A DNA stretch of 60,723 nucleotides from Legionellales bacterium (GCA_002709565.1 PAPY01000035.1:1-60723), one strand, 5' to 3'; positions 8,515 through 18,855 are shown, counted from the stretch's first letter. The notes: a model not told the origin generated them from the letters alone. Program-made: numbers and translations.

Positions 8515-11097
8515 ATGAGTGATCTTGCCAAAGAAATTACGCCAATCAATGTCGAAGAAGAATTAAAAAATTCCTACCTAGATTATGCCATGAGTGTCAT
8601 CGTCGGCCGGGCGTTACCGGATGTGCGCGATGGCTTGAAGCCGGTGCACCGCCGGGTTCTCTATGCGATGGATGAGCTAGGTAATGCCTGGAACAAACCT
8701 TACAAAAAATCCGCTCGTATTGTCGGTGACGTCATCGGTAAATACCACCCTCATGGCGATACAGCCGTATATGACACCATTGTCCGTCTTGCTCAACCAT
8801 TCTCTATGCGCTATATGCTCGTAGATGGACAGGGGAACTTCGGTTCCGTCGACGGTGACTCTGCCGCAGCCATGCGATATACCGAAATTCGCATGACCAA
8901 GCTGGCTCACAGCTTGTTGGCTGATCTCGACAAAGATACCGTTGATTTTGTGCCTAACTATGATGGTACTGAACGCCAGCCCAGTGTTTTGCCCACTCAA
9001 GTTCCCAATTTGCTGGTGAATGGTTCTTCTGGTATCGCCGTGGGTATGGCGACGAATATTCCACCCCATAATCTTGGCGAAGTTGTCGATGGCTGTGTCG
9101 CCGTGTTGGATAATCCAGATATCGATATTGACAGCTTGCTGGAATTTATTCCTGGACCTGATTTTCCAACTGCTGGAATTATCAATGGCCGTGGCGGTAT
9201 TGTGCGGGCTTATCGCACTGGGCGAGGGCGCATTCTTATTCGTGCTAAGACCCACGTCGAGACTGACGAAAAGTCCGGCAAACAAAGCATTATTGCCACT
9301 GAACTACCTTACCAAGTCAACAAAGCTCGGTTAATCGAGAAGATTGCCGAGCTGGTCAAAGACAAACGCATCGAAGGCATTAGCGGTCTGCGGGATGAGT
9401 CAGACAAAGACGGTATGCGTATGGTGATTGAGTTACGTCGTGGTGATATGCCTGAAGTAGTGCTCAATAATCTCTACGCTCACACCCAAATGCAAAATGT
9501 TTTTGGCATTAACATGGTCGCCTTAGTAGATGGTCAACCAAGAGTATTGAATCTCAAACAAATCCTCGATGAATTCATTCGTCACCGTCGTGAAGTGGTG
9601 ACCCGTCGGACTATCTTTGAGTTACGTAAAGCCAAAGACCGGGCCCATTTGTTAGAGGGCTTAGGTATTGCGTTAGCTAATATCGAAGAAGTCATTGCGC
9701 TGATTAAAGCAGCGCCGAATCCTCAAGAAGCGAAACAAAAGTTGTTAGCGCAATTATGGCAGCCTGGGCCAGTTGCCGCGATGTTGGAGCGTGCTGGTGG
9801 CGATATTAGTCGTCCGGATAATTTGGCTGCTGAGTATGGTTTGACGGACAAAGGCTATCGTTTAAGCCCAGAACAAGCCCAAGCTATCCTTGATTTGCGT
9901 TTGCACCGTTTAACCGGTCTTGAGCAAGACAAGATCCATGATGAATACCAGCAGTTATTGGATTTGATTAAAGAGTTACTGAATATTCTCTCTGATCCTG
10001 AGCGCTTACGAGCGGTTATCCGAGAAGAATTACTCGCCGTACGGGAACAGTTTGTTGATGAGCGTCGTACGGCTATCGAAGAAAGCCAAAATGACTTGTC
10101 CATGGAAGATTTAATCAACGAAGAAGACGTGGTGGTGACGTTATCACACCAGGGGTATGTGAAGTACCAGCCCCTGGATACCTATGTCGCCCAACGCCGC
10201 GGTGGTCGGGGTAAGTCTGCCACTAAGGTCAAAGACGAAGATTTTGTTGAGTATCTGTTAGTGGCCAATACTCATGACACGATATTGTGTTATTCCAGCG
10301 CCGGCAAAGTCTACTGGCTTAAGACTTATCAATTGCCGTTAGCGGGTCGTAATTCCCGTGGCCGGCCAATTGTGAATATATTACCGTTGGACAAAGACGA
10401 AAAGATCAATGCCATCTTGCCAATTCGTGAATACAGTAGTGACCAGTTCGTCTTTATGGCGACGGCGTTTGGCACGGTCAAGAAAGTCAGCCTTGATCAA
10501 TTTTCTCGTCCTCGTGCTAGCGGTATTATTGCCGTTGGCCTTGAAGAAGGGGATTGTCTCGTCGATGTTGCTCTGACTGATGGTCAACAAGATGTATTAT
10601 TATTCTCTGATGCCGGTAAAGTGATTCGCTTTAACGAAGAAAAAGTCCGTCCCATGGGCCGAACTGCACGCGGGGTGCGGGGGATTAAATTAGCTGATGA
10701 ACAACGGGTGATATCGCTTATCATCGCTAAACCAGAAGGGAATATCTTGACTGCTACTAAGAACGGCTACGGTAAACAAACCCCAATCGATGAATACCGC
10801 GTCTCTGGTCGTGGTGGACAAGGGGTGATTTCTATTCAAGTGACGGAGCGTAATGGTTCTGTTGTCGGAGCGACTCAGGTTGATGCCAAAGATGAAGTGA
10901 TGCTCATCACTGACCAAGGTACCTTGGTCAGAACTCGAGTGGATGAGATCTCTACTGTGGGTCGTAATACTCAAGGTGTGCGTTTAATCAAACTGGGCGG
11001 TGAAGAATCCTTGGTAGGAATCCAACGCATCGAAGAGATTGAAGGCGCCGAAGACGCTGAAGCAGCAGATACTGATGCAGGTTCCGATGCCGAGTAA
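8515..11097 (+). CDS. gyrA: DNA gyrase subunit A
   Basis: An 860-residue type IIA topoisomerase A subunit. The catalytic tyrosine is Tyr122 (AAMRYTE), and the GyrA box QRRGGRG at 560-566 marks the start of the C-terminal DNA-wrapping domain. The quinolone-determining region reads [10 protein letters not shown], with Thr83 and Asp87. Thr83 is the natural residue in Legionella and Pseudomonas rather than a resistance mutation. The C-terminus ends in an acidic tail typical of GyrA. A TACAAT box at 8472-8477 may serve as -10. The last 11 bases overlap the aroA start. Confidence 0.98.
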   Translation: MSDLAKEITPINVEEELKNSYLDYAMSVIVGRALPDVRDGLKPVHRRVLYAMDELGNAWNKPYKKSARIVGDVIGKYHPHGDTAVYDTIVRLAQPFSMRYMLVDGQGNFGSVDGDSAAAMRYTEIRMTKLAHSLLADLDKDTVDFVPNYDGTERQPSVLPTQVPNLLVNGSSGIAVGMATNIPPHNLGEVVDGCVAVLDNPDIDIDSLLEFIPGPDFPTAGIINGRGGIVRAYRTGRGRILIRAKTHVETDEKSGKQSIIATELPYQVNKARLIEKIAELVKDKRIEGISGLRDESDKDGMRMVIELRRGDMPEVVLNNLYAHTQMQNVFGINMVALVDGQPRVLNLKQILDEFIRHRREVVTRRTIFELRKAKDRAHLLEGLGIALANIEEVIALIKAAPNPQEAKQKLLAQLWQPGPVAAMLERAGGDISRPDNLAAEYGLTDKGYRLSPEQAQAILDLRLHRLTGLEQDKIHDEYQQLLDLIKELLNILSDPERLRAVIREELLAVREQFVDERRTAIEESQNDLSMEDLINEEDVVVTLSHQGYVKYQPLDTYVAQRRGGRGKSATKVKDEDFVEYLLVANTHDTILCYSSAGKVYWLKTYQLPLAGRNSRGRPIVNILPLDKDEKINAILPIREYSSDQFVFMATAFGTVKKVSLDQFSRPRASGIIAVGLEEGDCLVDVALTDGQQDVLLFSDAGKVIRFNEEKVRPMGRTARGVRGIKLADEQRVISLIIAKPEGNILTATKNGYGKQTPIDEYRVSGRGGQGVISIQVTERNGSVVGATQVDAKDEVMLITDQGTLVRTRVDEISTVGRNTQGVRLIKLGGEESLVGIQRIEEIEGAEDAEAADTDAGSDAE

Positions 11098-12385
11098 GTT
11101 CACGGTCACTCCTGGAGGAACTGCCCAAGGTGAGATAACGGTCCCTGGTGATAAGTCTATCTCTCATCGCTCAATTATTTTTGCGGCGCTTGCTAATGGC
11201 ATCAGTCATATCAATGGTTTCCTCGAAGGGGAAGACTGTCTTGCTACCCTTAATGCTTTCACTGCTATGCGGGTTAATATCGAACATCCTGCAGCAGGGC
11301 AGCTTGTTATTCATGGGGTGGGCAAACACGGGTTGCAGATACCCAGTCATGCATTAGATCTCGGTAATTCCGGTACCTCGATGCGTTTGTTAGTTGGTTT
11401 GCTGGCAGGTGCGGCTATTGCAACCGAATTAACCGGCGATAGTTCCCTGGTACGCCGCCCCATGGGGCGGGTAACTAAGCCTTTGCGCTTGATGGGTGCT
11501 GAGATCACCAGTACTGATGCTGGAACAGCACCCTTGCACATTCAACCCAATAAACCCTTAACCGGCATTGAGTACACGTTGCCGGTAGCGAGTGCTCAAG
11601 TGAAATCTTGTTTGTTGCTGGCAGGTATGTATGCTCGAGGGCAAACGACAATTACTGAGCCTGCTATTACTCGGGATCACACGGAGCGCATGTTGCGGGC
11701 GTTTAACTATCCGTTTGAACAGCGCGGTAAAACTATCACTATCAATAATGAGGCTGAATTAACCGCAACCGAGATTAATGTGCCTGGCGATATTTCTTCA
11801 GCGGCTTTTTTTATGGTGGCAGCCTGCATCGCGCATGAGGGTCATTTACGATTGCGTAATGTGGGGATTAATCCAACCCGCATTGGTGTGATTACTATTT
11901 TACGTGAGATGGGTGCCTCTATTACCTTACAAGATGAGCGTATGGTGGGGGGCGAGCCAGTGGCGGATATCGTCGTTGAAGCAAGCGAGCTTAAGGGGAT
12001 CGTTATCCCTGAAGACCAAGTGTCTCTTGCTATCGATGAATTTCCCGTATTATTTGTTGCAGCAGCTTGTGCCGAAGGCACGACGGTATTATCCGGCGCT
12101 GCGGAATTACGGGTCAAAGAAAGCGACCGCTTGCAAGTGATGGCTGTTGGTTTGCAACGCTTAGGTATTCAGGCAGAATTGCAGCCTGATGGTATTGTGA
12201 TCCAAGGCGGCACATTACAAGGTGGTGAAGTCGACTCCCATGGCGATCACCGTATTGCGATGGCCTTTGCCGTTGCCGGCTTGAGGGCACAGGGGACCAT
12301 TGTTATTAATGACTGCGACAATGTCGCTACGTCATTTCCTAATTTCATGGCTTTGGCCCAAGATGTAGGGCTCGCAATTCAATGA
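11087..12385 (+). CDS. aroA: 3-phosphoshikimate 1-carboxyvinyltransferase (EPSP synthase)
   Basis: Transfers enolpyruvyl from PEP to shikimate-3-phosphate. Family motifs GDKSISHR near the N-terminus, [11 protein letters not shown], the RVKESDRL segment and GDHRIAMA are all present. I start it at the ATG at 11087, 432 residues with CAGG five bases upstream. A longer frame exists but runs back inside gyrA and is not needed. It overlaps gyrA by 11 bp and cmk by ATGA, so gyrA-aroA-cmk are probably translated in a coupled way. Confidence 0.96.
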   Translation: MPSKFTVTPGGTAQGEITVPGDKSISHRSIIFAALANGISHINGFLEGEDCLATLNAFTAMRVNIEHPAAGQLVIHGVGKHGLQIPSHALDLGNSGTSMRLLVGLLAGAAIATELTGDSSLVRRPMGRVTKPLRLMGAEITSTDAGTAPLHIQPNKPLTGIEYTLPVASAQVKSCLLLAGMYARGQTTITEPAITRDHTERMLRAFNYPFEQRGKTITINNEAELTATEINVPGDISSAAFFMVAACIAHEGHLRLRNVGINPTRIGVITILREMGASITLQDERMVGGEPVADIVVEASELKGIVIPEDQVSLAIDEFPVLFVAAACAEGTTVLSGAAELRVKESDRLQVMAVGLQRLGIQAELQPDGIVIQGGTLQGGEVDSHGDHRIAMAFAVAGLRAQGTIVINDCDNVATSFPNFMALAQDVGLAIQ

Positions 12386-13071
12386 CCACTCCTCCTGTTA
12401 TTACCATCGATGGCCCTAGTGGCGCTGGCAAGGGCACAGCTAGCCAATTAGTTGCAAGTCGTTTAGGTTGGCACTTTTTGGATAGTGGGGCGATTTATCG
12501 AGCCTTGGCGTTAGCGGCTCTGCAACAGCATATTGATGAAAATGACACGGAAAGCCTGGTTCAGGCGGCATCAGGCTTAGATTTGCGCTTTGAGGTGACT
12601 AATCCAACACAAGCCCCACAAGTCTTTTTGGGGGAAACTGAAGTAAGCCAAGCTATTCGCCATGAAGATACCGGAACAATGGCCTCAAAAATCTCCAAAT
12701 ATCAAGACGTTAGACAAGCTTTATTAAGTCGTCAGCAAGCATTTTGCCAAGCCCCAGGCTTGGTGGCTGATGGCCGGGACATGGGAACCGCCGTATTCCC
12801 TGATGCGCCGGTGAAGGTATTCCTCACTGCCAGTCAAGAAGAAAGGGCCCAAAGGCGCTATAAACAGTTGCGTGAACAGGGGGAAAATGTTAGCCTTGCG
12901 CAAGTTTTGACAGAGTTGGCGGAAAGGGACCGCCGGGATACGAATCGCACTGTCAATCCGCTGCGTCCAGCTGATGACGCCGTTGTGATAGACACAACAA
13001 GTCTATCGATTGACGACGTTGTTGCAGCCATCTTAGGAGAAGCAGAGACTAAGCTGGGAATCGCAATATAG
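12382..13071 (+). CDS. cmk: Cytidylate kinase
   Basis: A 229-residue (d)CMP kinase. P-loop GPSGAGKGT at the N-terminus, DGRDMGTAVFPDA, and the C-terminal RDRRDTNR...PADDAVVIDTT segment are characteristic. It starts at the ATGA overlap with aroA. The aroA-cmk-rpsA order is widely conserved in gammaproteobacteria. Confidence 0.97.
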   Translation: MTTPPVITIDGPSGAGKGTASQLVASRLGWHFLDSGAIYRALALAALQQHIDENDTESLVQAASGLDLRFEVTNPTQAPQVFLGETEVSQAIRHEDTGTMASKISKYQDVRQALLSRQQAFCQAPGLVADGRDMGTAVFPDAPVKVFLTASQEERAQRRYKQLREQGENVSLAQVLTELAERDRRDTNRTVNPLRPADDAVVIDTTSLSIDDVVAAILGEAETKLGIAI

Positions 13072-13100
13072 TGCTGAATTGTCAGTACTGATTGGGTGCT

Positions 13101-13163
13101 CATGATAAGCCATTATCATGGGTGAAGTTTAACTAACCCGTATGTAGTCCTTTACTCATACGG
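13101..13163 (+). promoter_or_regulatory. Two hairpins in the rpsA leader
   Basis: The cmk-rpsA gap contains two dyads. One is an 8-bp stem, CATGATAA/TTATCATG, with a GCCA loop (13101-13120). The other is a 7-bp stem, CCGTATG/CATACGG, with a 12-nt loop (13138-13163). In E. coli the rpsA leader folds into hairpins through which S1 represses its own translation. The position here fits such a leader, but homology is not shown. Confidence 0.5.
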
Positions 13164-13207
13164 TTAATAATCAGTACGTCATCTTGTATGGCGTCAGGAA
13201 ATTGAAA

Positions 13208-14881
13208 ATGTCTAAAAGTTTTGCAGAACTTCTCGAAGAAAGTCTTGATCAATCCGTGATGAGTGCGGGCTCTGTGATCCCTGCTACGGTACTTCGGATC
13301 GAAAAAGACTACGTTATTGTTGATGGTGGCTTCAAATCAGAAGGTGTTATCCCTGTCGAAGAATTTCATAATGAAGACGGCGATGTTGCCGTACAAGTGG
13401 GTGACAAAGTCGATGTGGCATTGATTGCTATTGAAGATGGCTTTGGTGAAACCCGTCTATCCCGTGAAAAAGCCAAACGCGCTGAAGTATGGGGTCGACT
13501 CGAAACTGCCCATAACGATAACGAAACTATCATGGGTATTATCAACGGTAAGGTCAAAGGTGGTTTCACTGTTGAGATTGATTCTATCCGTGCCTTCTTG
13601 CCTGGTTCATTGGTGGATGTGCGTCCGGTACGCGACCCTGGTTACCTCGAAGGCAAAAAGCTCGAATTCAAAGTCATTAAAATGGACGCTAAGCGCAACA
13701 ACGTTGTGGTTTCTCGTCGTGCAGTTGTTGAAGAAGAAAATAGCGCTGAGCGTACTGCACTCTTGGATGATTTGGAAGAAGGTAAAGAAATTAAAGGTAT
13801 CGTCAAGAACCTTACCGATTACGGTGCGTTCATTGATCTCGGCGGTATCGATGGTCTTCTCCACATCACTGACATGTCTTGGAAGCGTATCAAGCATCCT
13901 AGCGAAATGTTAAACGTGGGTGATGAAGTCAATGTTGTTGTTCTCAAGTTCGATAAAGATCGCTCCCGGGTATCTTTAGGCTTGAAGCAAATGGGCTCTG
14001 ATCCTTGGTCGGATATTACTGGTCGTTACCCAGAAGGTTCTAAACTTCACGGTAAAGTCACCAATATTACTGACTATGGTTGTTTCGTTGAAATTGAAGA
14101 TGGCGTAGAAGGTTTAGTCCACGTCTCTGAAATGTCTTGGACCAACAAAAACATCCATCCTAACAAAATTGTGCAGTTAGGCGATGAAGTGGATGTCTTG
14201 GTGCTTGAGATTGATGAAGACCGCCGCCGTATTTCTTTAGGTGTTAAACAATGCCAAGAAAATCCATGGAATGTCTTCGCTGAGACCCACGACAAAGGTG
14301 ATAAAGTCTCTGGTAAGATCAAATCAATCACTGACTTCGGGATCTTTATCGGTCTTGACGGTGATATTGATGGCTTGGTCCACTTGAATGATATTTCTTG
14401 GAACGAAAGCGGTGAGCAAGCCATTCGTAAATACAAAAAAGGCGATGAATTAGAAGCCTTGGTCTTGACGGTTGATCCTGAGCGTGAGCGTATCTCGCTT
14501 GGCATCAAGCAATTAGAGCAAGATCCATTCGCTCAATTCACAACCAATCACCAACGGGGTGACATCATCAGTGGTACAGTAACAGCGCTTGATCCTAAGG
14601 GTGTTACGGTTGATCTCGGTGATGGTCTTGAAGGCTTTATCCGCACGGCTGAATTGTCTCAGGATAAAGTAAGCGACCCTGCTGAAGTGGTTAAACAAGG
14701 TGATCAAGTGGAAGCGAAATACATGAATATTGATCGCAAAACCCGCATGATCACGTTATCCATTAAGGCTAAGGACAGTGAGCATGATGCAGAAGCATTA
14801 AAATCCATGAACGAAGAAGCTGGTCAAGCTTCCACAACCTTGGGTGATTTGCTCAAAGAAAAGATGGAAAATAACGAATAA
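13208..14881 (+). CDS. rpsA: 30S ribosomal protein S1
   Basis: 557 residues, the same length as E. coli S1, with six OB-fold S1 repeats visible as recurring G-x-V-...DYG-F/V-x-(I/L) and L(V/L)H(V/I)(S/T)(E/D)(M/I)SW elements. It recruits mRNA to the 30S subunit. The ATG at 13208 ([12 protein letters not shown]) is preceded by AGGAAA at ideal spacing; the frame extends upstream to 13184 but that start has no ribosome site. A strong hairpin follows the stop. Confidence 0.98.
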   Translation: MSKSFAELLEESLDQSVMSAGSVIPATVLRIEKDYVIVDGGFKSEGVIPVEEFHNEDGDVAVQVGDKVDVALIAIEDGFGETRLSREKAKRAEVWGRLETAHNDNETIMGIINGKVKGGFTVEIDSIRAFLPGSLVDVRPVRDPGYLEGKKLEFKVIKMDAKRNNVVVSRRAVVEEENSAERTALLDDLEEGKEIKGIVKNLTDYGAFIDLGGIDGLLHITDMSWKRIKHPSEMLNVGDEVNVVVLKFDKDRSRVSLGLKQMGSDPWSDITGRYPEGSKLHGKVTNITDYGCFVEIEDGVEGLVHVSEMSWTNKNIHPNKIVQLGDEVDVLVLEIDEDRRRISLGVKQCQENPWNVFAETHDKGDKVSGKIKSITDFGIFIGLDGDIDGLVHLNDISWNESGEQAIRKYKKGDELEALVLTVDPERERISLGIKQLEQDPFAQFTTNHQRGDIISGTVTALDPKGVTVDLGDGLEGFIRTAELSQDKVSDPAEVVKQGDQVEAKYMNIDRKTRMITLSIKAKDSEHDAEALKSMNEEAGQASTTLGDLLKEKMENNE

Positions 14882-14891
14882 CGTTAACGCT

Positions 14892-14928
14892 AATACTCTG
14901 GCGTAGGCACGGCTTGCGCCAGGGTATT
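14892..14928 (+). terminator. Strong hairpin after rpsA
   Basis: A 12-bp stem, AATACTCTGGCG with CGCCAGGGTATT, with one G.U pair and a 13-nt loop, starts 10 bases past the rpsA stop. There is no clear U-tract after it, so it may be a leaky terminator or an mRNA 3'-end protector ahead of lapA. Confidence 0.6.
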
Positions 14929-14960
14929 CAGTAAATGGAAACCAAAAAAAGGATGAACTC

Positions 14961-15251
14961 ATGCGTATCATAAGCTACATTCTATTAATCGTTGTTATTT
15001 TGGTCGGCCTGACCTTCGCTTGTCTCAATGCAGATCCTGTGACTATCAATTACTATGTCGGTAGCAGTACCGTGCCGTTGTCTTTTTTGTTAGTGCTTGC
15101 TTTTTGCCTTGGGGCACTCATTGCTTTGGCAGTGAGTAGTTTAGGCTTCTTGCGCCTCAAGCGAAATAATTATCAGCTCAAGCAGCGCATCAAGATGCGC
15201 GAGCGAGAAGTAGATAATTTGCGTGCCATCCCGATCAAGGATGACCACTAA
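14961..15251 (+). CDS. lapA: Lipopolysaccharide assembly protein LapA
   Basis: A 96-residue inner-membrane protein with two hydrophobic helices (about residues 3-20 and 39-63), the ADPVTINYY motif between them and a basic, coiled-coil cytoplasmic tail. This is the DUF1049/LapA (YciS) architecture. AAGGA lies eight bases before the ATG. It is followed directly by lapB, the same pairing as in E. coli, where the two control LPS synthesis. Confidence 0.9.
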   Translation: MRIISYILLIVVILVGLTFACLNADPVTINYYVGSSTVPLSFLLVLAFCLGALIALAVSSLGFLRLKRNNYQLKQRIKMREREVDNLRAIPIKDDH

Positions 15252-15252
15252 G

Positions 15253-16425
15253 ATGTTTGACGCTTTACTGATTATATTACCCGCTGCTGCTATATCGGGT
15301 TGGTATTATAGCAAGACAAAGCGTCGCCATCGTCGCCAACGAAAGCAATCCGCTAGGTGGTCAAAGGACTACTTAGCAGGACTGAATTACCTTCTCGATG
15401 AACAACCGGACAAAGCGGTTGATGTATTCATCAAAATGCTCGAAGTCGACAGTGAAACCGTCGAGACCCATTTAGCGCTGGGCAATTTGTTCCGTAAACG
15501 CGGCGAAGTCGACAGGGCTATTCGGGTGCATCAAAATTTAATTGCAAGACCCCATCTCGATAAAGCAGAACGCACCCAAGCCTTACTCTGTCTCGGCCAA
15601 GATTATTTTAAAGCAGGGGTGTTCGATAGAGCTGAGCGCTTGTTTCATGAGGTCATTGATGCCGGCGCCTATCTTGCCGAAGGCTTGCGTTATCTCCTGG
15701 ATATTTACGAGCAAGAAAAAGACTGGGATCAAGCCATCCAAATCGCGCAAAAGCTCGGCTCAGTCACCAATACCAATATGAATCCAGTTATAGCCCATTA
15801 TTATTGTGAGTTAGCAGAGGAAGCGCGCCTCAAGGTTAGCAGTGAACAAGCAGCACGCTATCTGAAGCGGGCATTATCAGCGGATCGCAACAGTGTGCGC
15901 ACTAGTTTATTACAAGGAGAGTGGGAGGCTGAGAGTCAACAATACAAAGCTGCCATCCGGGCCTTTAAGCGGGTTAAAGATCAAGATCCCGATTATATTG
16001 CAGAAGTGATCCCCCACTTGGTCGCTTGCTACGAAAAACTAGGCCTGGAGACGGAACTTATTGCTTTTTTGCGCCAATGTTTAGACGAAGTGCCTCGCAT
16101 TTCTATTGTCTTGGCACTAACTGAGAGTTTGCGTCATTGGCGTGGAGCTGAAGCGGCTATCGCCTTTTTGACCGAACAATTGCAACTTCGCCCAACCGTA
16201 CGTGGCTTGAAACATCTGATTGATCTACAATTAGGACTGGAGGAAGAGATCTCCAGCAAAGAGAAATTTCAATTGCTGGATGATTTGATTCAGCAGCTAT
16301 TACAAGACAAGCCTATTTACCGCTGCGTGCATTGCGGTTTTTCGGGTAAAGTCTTGCATTGGCATTGCCCGAGCTGCAAACAATGGAATGTTGTTAAACC
16401 TATACAAGGTCTCGAAGGAGAATAG
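15253..16425 (+). CDS. lapB: Lipopolysaccharide assembly protein LapB (TPR, rubredoxin-type)
   Basis: 390 residues (E. coli LapB 389). An N-terminal membrane anchor is followed by a basic stretch, an array of TPR repeats, and a C-terminal zinc/iron ribbon YRCVHCGF...CPSCKQW with two CxxC pairs. In E. coli LapB with FtsH regulates LpxC turnover and so LPS amount. I chose the ATG at 15253, one base after the lapA stop. An in-frame ATG at 15241 overlaps lapA and is too close to the AAGG site. Confidence 0.93.
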   Translation: MFDALLIILPAAAISGWYYSKTKRRHRRQRKQSARWSKDYLAGLNYLLDEQPDKAVDVFIKMLEVDSETVETHLALGNLFRKRGEVDRAIRVHQNLIARPHLDKAERTQALLCLGQDYFKAGVFDRAERLFHEVIDAGAYLAEGLRYLLDIYEQEKDWDQAIQIAQKLGSVTNTNMNPVIAHYYCELAEEARLKVSSEQAARYLKRALSADRNSVRTSLLQGEWEAESQQYKAAIRAFKRVKDQDPDYIAEVIPHLVACYEKLGLETELIAFLRQCLDEVPRISIVLALTESLRHWRGAEAAIAFLTEQLQLRPTVRGLKHLIDLQLGLEEEISSKEKFQLLDDLIQQLLQDKPIYRCVHCGFSGKVLHWHCPSCKQWNVVKPIQGLEGE

Positions 16426-16426
16426 G

Positions 16427-17140
16427 ATGCTTATGACGACCAAAATCGATCCCAAAGTCATCGTTGCCCTGGATTTTGCTGAGCTTGATGCAACCCTGGC
16501 GTTTATTGATGAATTAGATCCTTCACATTGTCGTGTCAAAGTGGGCAAAGAATTATTTACCCGTTTCGGCGCGGGTATCGTGAAGCGTCTGGTGGACAAA
16601 AAATTCGATGTTTTTCTGGATTTGAAGTACCACGATATTCCCAATACTGTCGCCAGTGCCTGTTTAGCCGCAGCTGACTTAGGTGTGTGGATGGTGAATA
16701 TGCATGCCATGGGTGGTGTACCGATGATGACCCATGCAGCAGAAACTATCGCTAAGCATGATGGCCATAAGCCATTACTGATCGCCGTGACAATCCTGAC
16801 GAGTATGAGCATGGAAGATATTATGACTATTGGTCTTACGGGGCCTGTGGAATATAACGTGAAGCATTTGGCGGAGTTAGCCGAACAGTCTGGCATGGAT
16901 GGGGTGGTGTGTTCAGCCCATGAAGTTGAGTTAATACACTCGGTATGTAGTTCTAAATTCTTGACCGTGACCCCCGGTATTCGCTTAGAGAGCGATGACC
17001 ATAACGATCAAAAACGGGTCATGACACCGAAAGCTGCCGTTGCAGCTGGTGCTGACTATTTGGTCATTGGTCGACCAATTACCCAAGCAGAAAATCCTTC
17101 AGCGATTTTACAAAAAATAAATGTAGACATAAACCAATAA
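16427..17140 (+). CDS. pyrF: Orotidine 5'-phosphate decarboxylase
   Basis: A TIM-barrel enzyme making UMP. The active-site array DLKYHDIPNTV (catalytic Lys/Asp tetrad), the N-terminal VALDF motif and the phosphate-binding VIGRPIT are present. The ATG at 16427 has AAGGAG six bases upstream, giving 237 residues; the frame reaches back into lapB but that start is not credible. It begins one base after the lapB stop. Confidence 0.97.
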   Translation: MLMTTKIDPKVIVALDFAELDATLAFIDELDPSHCRVKVGKELFTRFGAGIVKRLVDKKFDVFLDLKYHDIPNTVASACLAAADLGVWMVNMHAMGGVPMMTHAAETIAKHDGHKPLLIAVTILTSMSMEDIMTIGLTGPVEYNVKHLAELAEQSGMDGVVCSAHEVELIHSVCSSKFLTVTPGIRLESDDHNDQKRVMTPKAAVAAGADYLVIGRPITQAENPSAILQKINVDINQ

Positions 17141-17205
17141 AGCATGCAATAATTCCTGTGTTCCATGCGCATGGACATTGTTTTACTTTTATGGAGAAAC
17201 TTACA

Positions 17206-17532
17206 ATGTCTACATTTCAAACTAACCTGCAGCGTTTAGCTGTGGTGTCTTTCTTGTTTGCCAGCTCTGCTGTTATTGCTGCTCCCGCAGCTGACTCAGT
17301 GGATGCTAAGGCGACCAAAACCACTGTCTCAGTGCAGAAGACGCTGAATATCAATACCGCTGACGAAGCGGCTTTTGAAGCGTTGAAGGGCATCGGTGAT
17401 AGCAAAGCCAAAGCCATCATCGCTTATCGCAAAGCCAACGGTAACTTTAAATCCGTGGACGACTTAACTAATGTGCAAGGCATTAGTGACAAGTTATTAG
17501 CGAAGATCCGTGATGAGTTAACGGTGGGTTAA
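17206..17532 (+). CDS. ComEA-like helix-hairpin-helix protein, secreted
   Basis: 108 residues with a Sec signal peptide (hydrophobic stretch ending AVIAAPA) and a C-terminal tandem HhH DNA-binding domain, LNINTADEAAFEALKGIG and FKSVDDLTNVQGIS. This is the ComEA architecture: a periplasmic protein binding incoming DNA during natural transformation. I start it at 17206, with GGAG nine bases upstream. Proteobacterial one-domain ComEA proteins are often outside com operons, as here. Competence is inferred, not shown. Confidence 0.88.
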   Translation: MSTFQTNLQRLAVVSFLFASSAVIAAPAADSVDAKATKTTVSVQKTLNINTADEAAFEALKGIGDSKAKAIIAYRKANGNFKSVDDLTNVQGISDKLLAKIRDELTVG

Positions 17533-17544
17533 TCTTGAAAATTT

Positions 17545-17570
17545 ATCAGGGCTGCAATTGCAGCCCTGAT
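17545..17570 (+). terminator. 26-bp perfect palindrome after comEA
   Basis: ATCAGGGCTGCAA followed by its exact reverse complement, 12 bp after the stop. The stem is GC-rich but lacks a T-run on the plus strand. Probably the transcription end of the pyrF-comEA unit. Confidence 0.6.
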
Positions 17571-17658
17571 AGCAAACTATTACTTAATAATCATGATGTT
17601 ACTGCATAATCGTGGATTACGACAGAAAGTCGAGTAGAGAATTTGGAAAGAGATAGCA

Positions 17659-17686
17659 TTGACATACAATCATGCTGAGCTACAAT
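17659..17686 (+). promoter_or_regulatory. Sigma-70 promoter of the dinJ-yafQ module
   Basis: TTGACA at 17659-17664, a 16-bp spacer, and TACAAT at 17681-17686, 22 bases before the antitoxin ATG. The best-formed promoter in the window. Confidence 0.75.
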
Positions 17687-17695
17687 GTAGCACAG
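17675..17695 (+). promoter_or_regulatory. Operator-like dyad over the -10 box
   Basis: CTGAGCTACA-A-TGTAGCACAG has 10-bp arms with nine matches, covering the -10 and probable transcription start. DinJ-type antitoxins bind such palindromes to repress their own operon, so this is the likely operator. Confidence 0.65.
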
Positions 17696-17707
17696 GAGGA
17701 AAGAATC

Positions 17708-17971
17708 ATGACTGCAAATGCTGTTGTTAGAGCGCGTATTAATGAACAGACCAAGCAAGAAGCGGCTGCTGTATTAGCAGCAATGGGATTAACTGTCTCA
17801 GATGCTTTTCGTATGTTGCTGGTGCGTATTGCTAAAGAAAAGGCATTGCCTTTTGAGCCTTTATGTCCAAATGATGAAACTATTGCAGCTATTAAAGCCG
17901 CCCGCGATGGAAAATTGACGAGTGTAGATAGCGTCGATACGTTGTTGGAAAATTTGGATGAGGAAGATTAG
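17708..17971 (+). CDS. dinJ: RelB/DinJ family antitoxin
   Basis: 87 residues. The N-terminal half has the ribbon-helix-helix pattern VVRARINEQTKQEAAAVL...LTVSDAFRMLL typical of DinJ/RelB, and the acidic C-terminus would wrap the toxin. AGGAGG eight bases upstream supports the ATG at 17708. It overlaps the toxin gene by 14 bp. Neutralises YafQ and probably autoregulates at the dyad over its promoter. Confidence 0.93.
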   Translation: MTANAVVRARINEQTKQEAAAVLAAMGLTVSDAFRMLLVRIAKEKALPFEPLCPNDETIAAIKAARDGKLTSVDSVDTLLENLDEED

Positions 17972-18239
17972 GTACACTGCACAATTTAAACGTGACTTTA
18001 AACGAATCAAAAAATCAGGACGCTATCGCAACGTTGCGGGGGAGCTTTCAATGGCTCTGGAGCTTCTAGCGAGAGATCATGCTTTACCGGCGCGGTATTA
18101 TGATCATGCTCTCTACAATAATTGGCAGGATCATCGAGATTGTCACTTAAAACCGGATTTAATACTTATTTATCGCAAACCCGATCATGTTTATTTGGAT
18201 CTAGTTCGCTTGGGAAGTCATAGTGATTTGTCGCTTTAA
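17958..18239 (+). CDS. yafQ: YafQ family mRNA interferase toxin
   Basis: 93 residues of the RelE/ParE superfamily, YafQ branch. The catalytic residues known from E. coli YafQ are at matching places: His50, His63 and Asp67 (HLKPDLILIY), and His88 (LGSHSDL). It is predicted to cleave mRNA on translating ribosomes. All catalytic residues are present, so the toxin is probably active and held in check by the antitoxin encoded 5' of it with a 14-bp overlap. Confidence 0.93.
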   Translation: MRKIRYTAQFKRDFKRIKKSGRYRNVAGELSMALELLARDHALPARYYDHALYNNWQDHRDCHLKPDLILIYRKPDHVYLDLVRLGSHSDLSL

Positions 18240-18246
18240 CTCACGC

Positions 18247-18588
18247 TCAATGCGAAAACACGCACTTATCAACACTCGCCGTACACTTGTTATTTGCCCA
18301 GTTGGCTTTATCCGGCGGGTGGCGTAGGGTTGTGCTACTGATCAAAATATATTGGCCGTCAGCATTACCGCAGCTAGTACCATAAATGCAGCGCATGTAG
18401 CCATCAAAGCCATAATGCGCTTTACAGAATGTAAGACGTTTTTCTTTGTCACCGGTTTTGTTTTTCTCAATAAACCAGTCTTTAGGAGCAGTGGTGTTGT
18501 TTTTTGTGACGTTAGGGCAGGTCGCTGCAAGCGCGAGGCCAGGCACTAGAACCAATAATGCTGTCAGTGAAGCAAGGCGCGAATTCAT
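18247..18588 (-). CDS. Small secreted cysteine-containing protein
   Basis: 113 residues with a clear signal peptide (LTALLVLVPGLALAA) and six cysteines in the mature part, an even number consistent with disulfides in the periplasm or outside. I do not recognise the family. It converges on yafQ with seven bases between stops. It resembles in style, not in alignable sequence, the small secreted proteins at 26068-26544 and 31807-32172. Confidence 0.7.
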   Translation of the reverse strand: MNSRLASLTALLVLVPGLALAATCPNVTKNNTTAPKDWFIEKNKTGDKEKRLTFCKAHYGFDGYMRCIYGTSCGNADGQYILISSTTLRHPPDKANWANNKCTASVDKCVFSH

Positions 18589-18793
18589 GGCGATCCCTAT
18601 TTCGTGATTATTTGCTCAAATTATGGCTCATCTCGGCAAAACTGCCAAATTAAATAGCTTAACTCTCTGATTTTGTGTGTTATCAGTCGTGTTTTGTGGG
18701 CTACGAATCTGAATGCTCACTCAAACGTTGGTACTGATGTCGATGCCGAAGTGGGCCGCCCATACGTTAGTTTCTTTGGCTGTCATGCAAGGA

Positions 18794-18821
18794 TTGCACA
18801 TTTCTTAGACTTAGGTATAAT
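18794..18821 (+). promoter_or_regulatory. Promoter of the duplicated-domain protein gene
   Basis: TTGCAC (18794-18799), 16-bp spacer, TATAAT (18816-18821), 34 bases before the ATG at 18856. The rest of 18589-18793 shows no gene. Confidence 0.6.
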
Positions 18822-18855
18822 CCTGCTCATAATTATCAACTAGTAAGGGCAAATA

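Noticed and set aside
8755-8780. GyrA Thr83 as quinolone-resistance change
   Set aside because: Thr is the wild-type residue at this site in Legionella and Pseudomonas; no evidence of mutation.
8677-9285. Minus-strand 202-codon frame within gyrA
   Set aside because: Shadow of a strongly conserved coding region.
18589-18793. Possible gene in the gap before the duplicated-domain protein
   Set aside because: All frames contain stops and no ribosome site is present.
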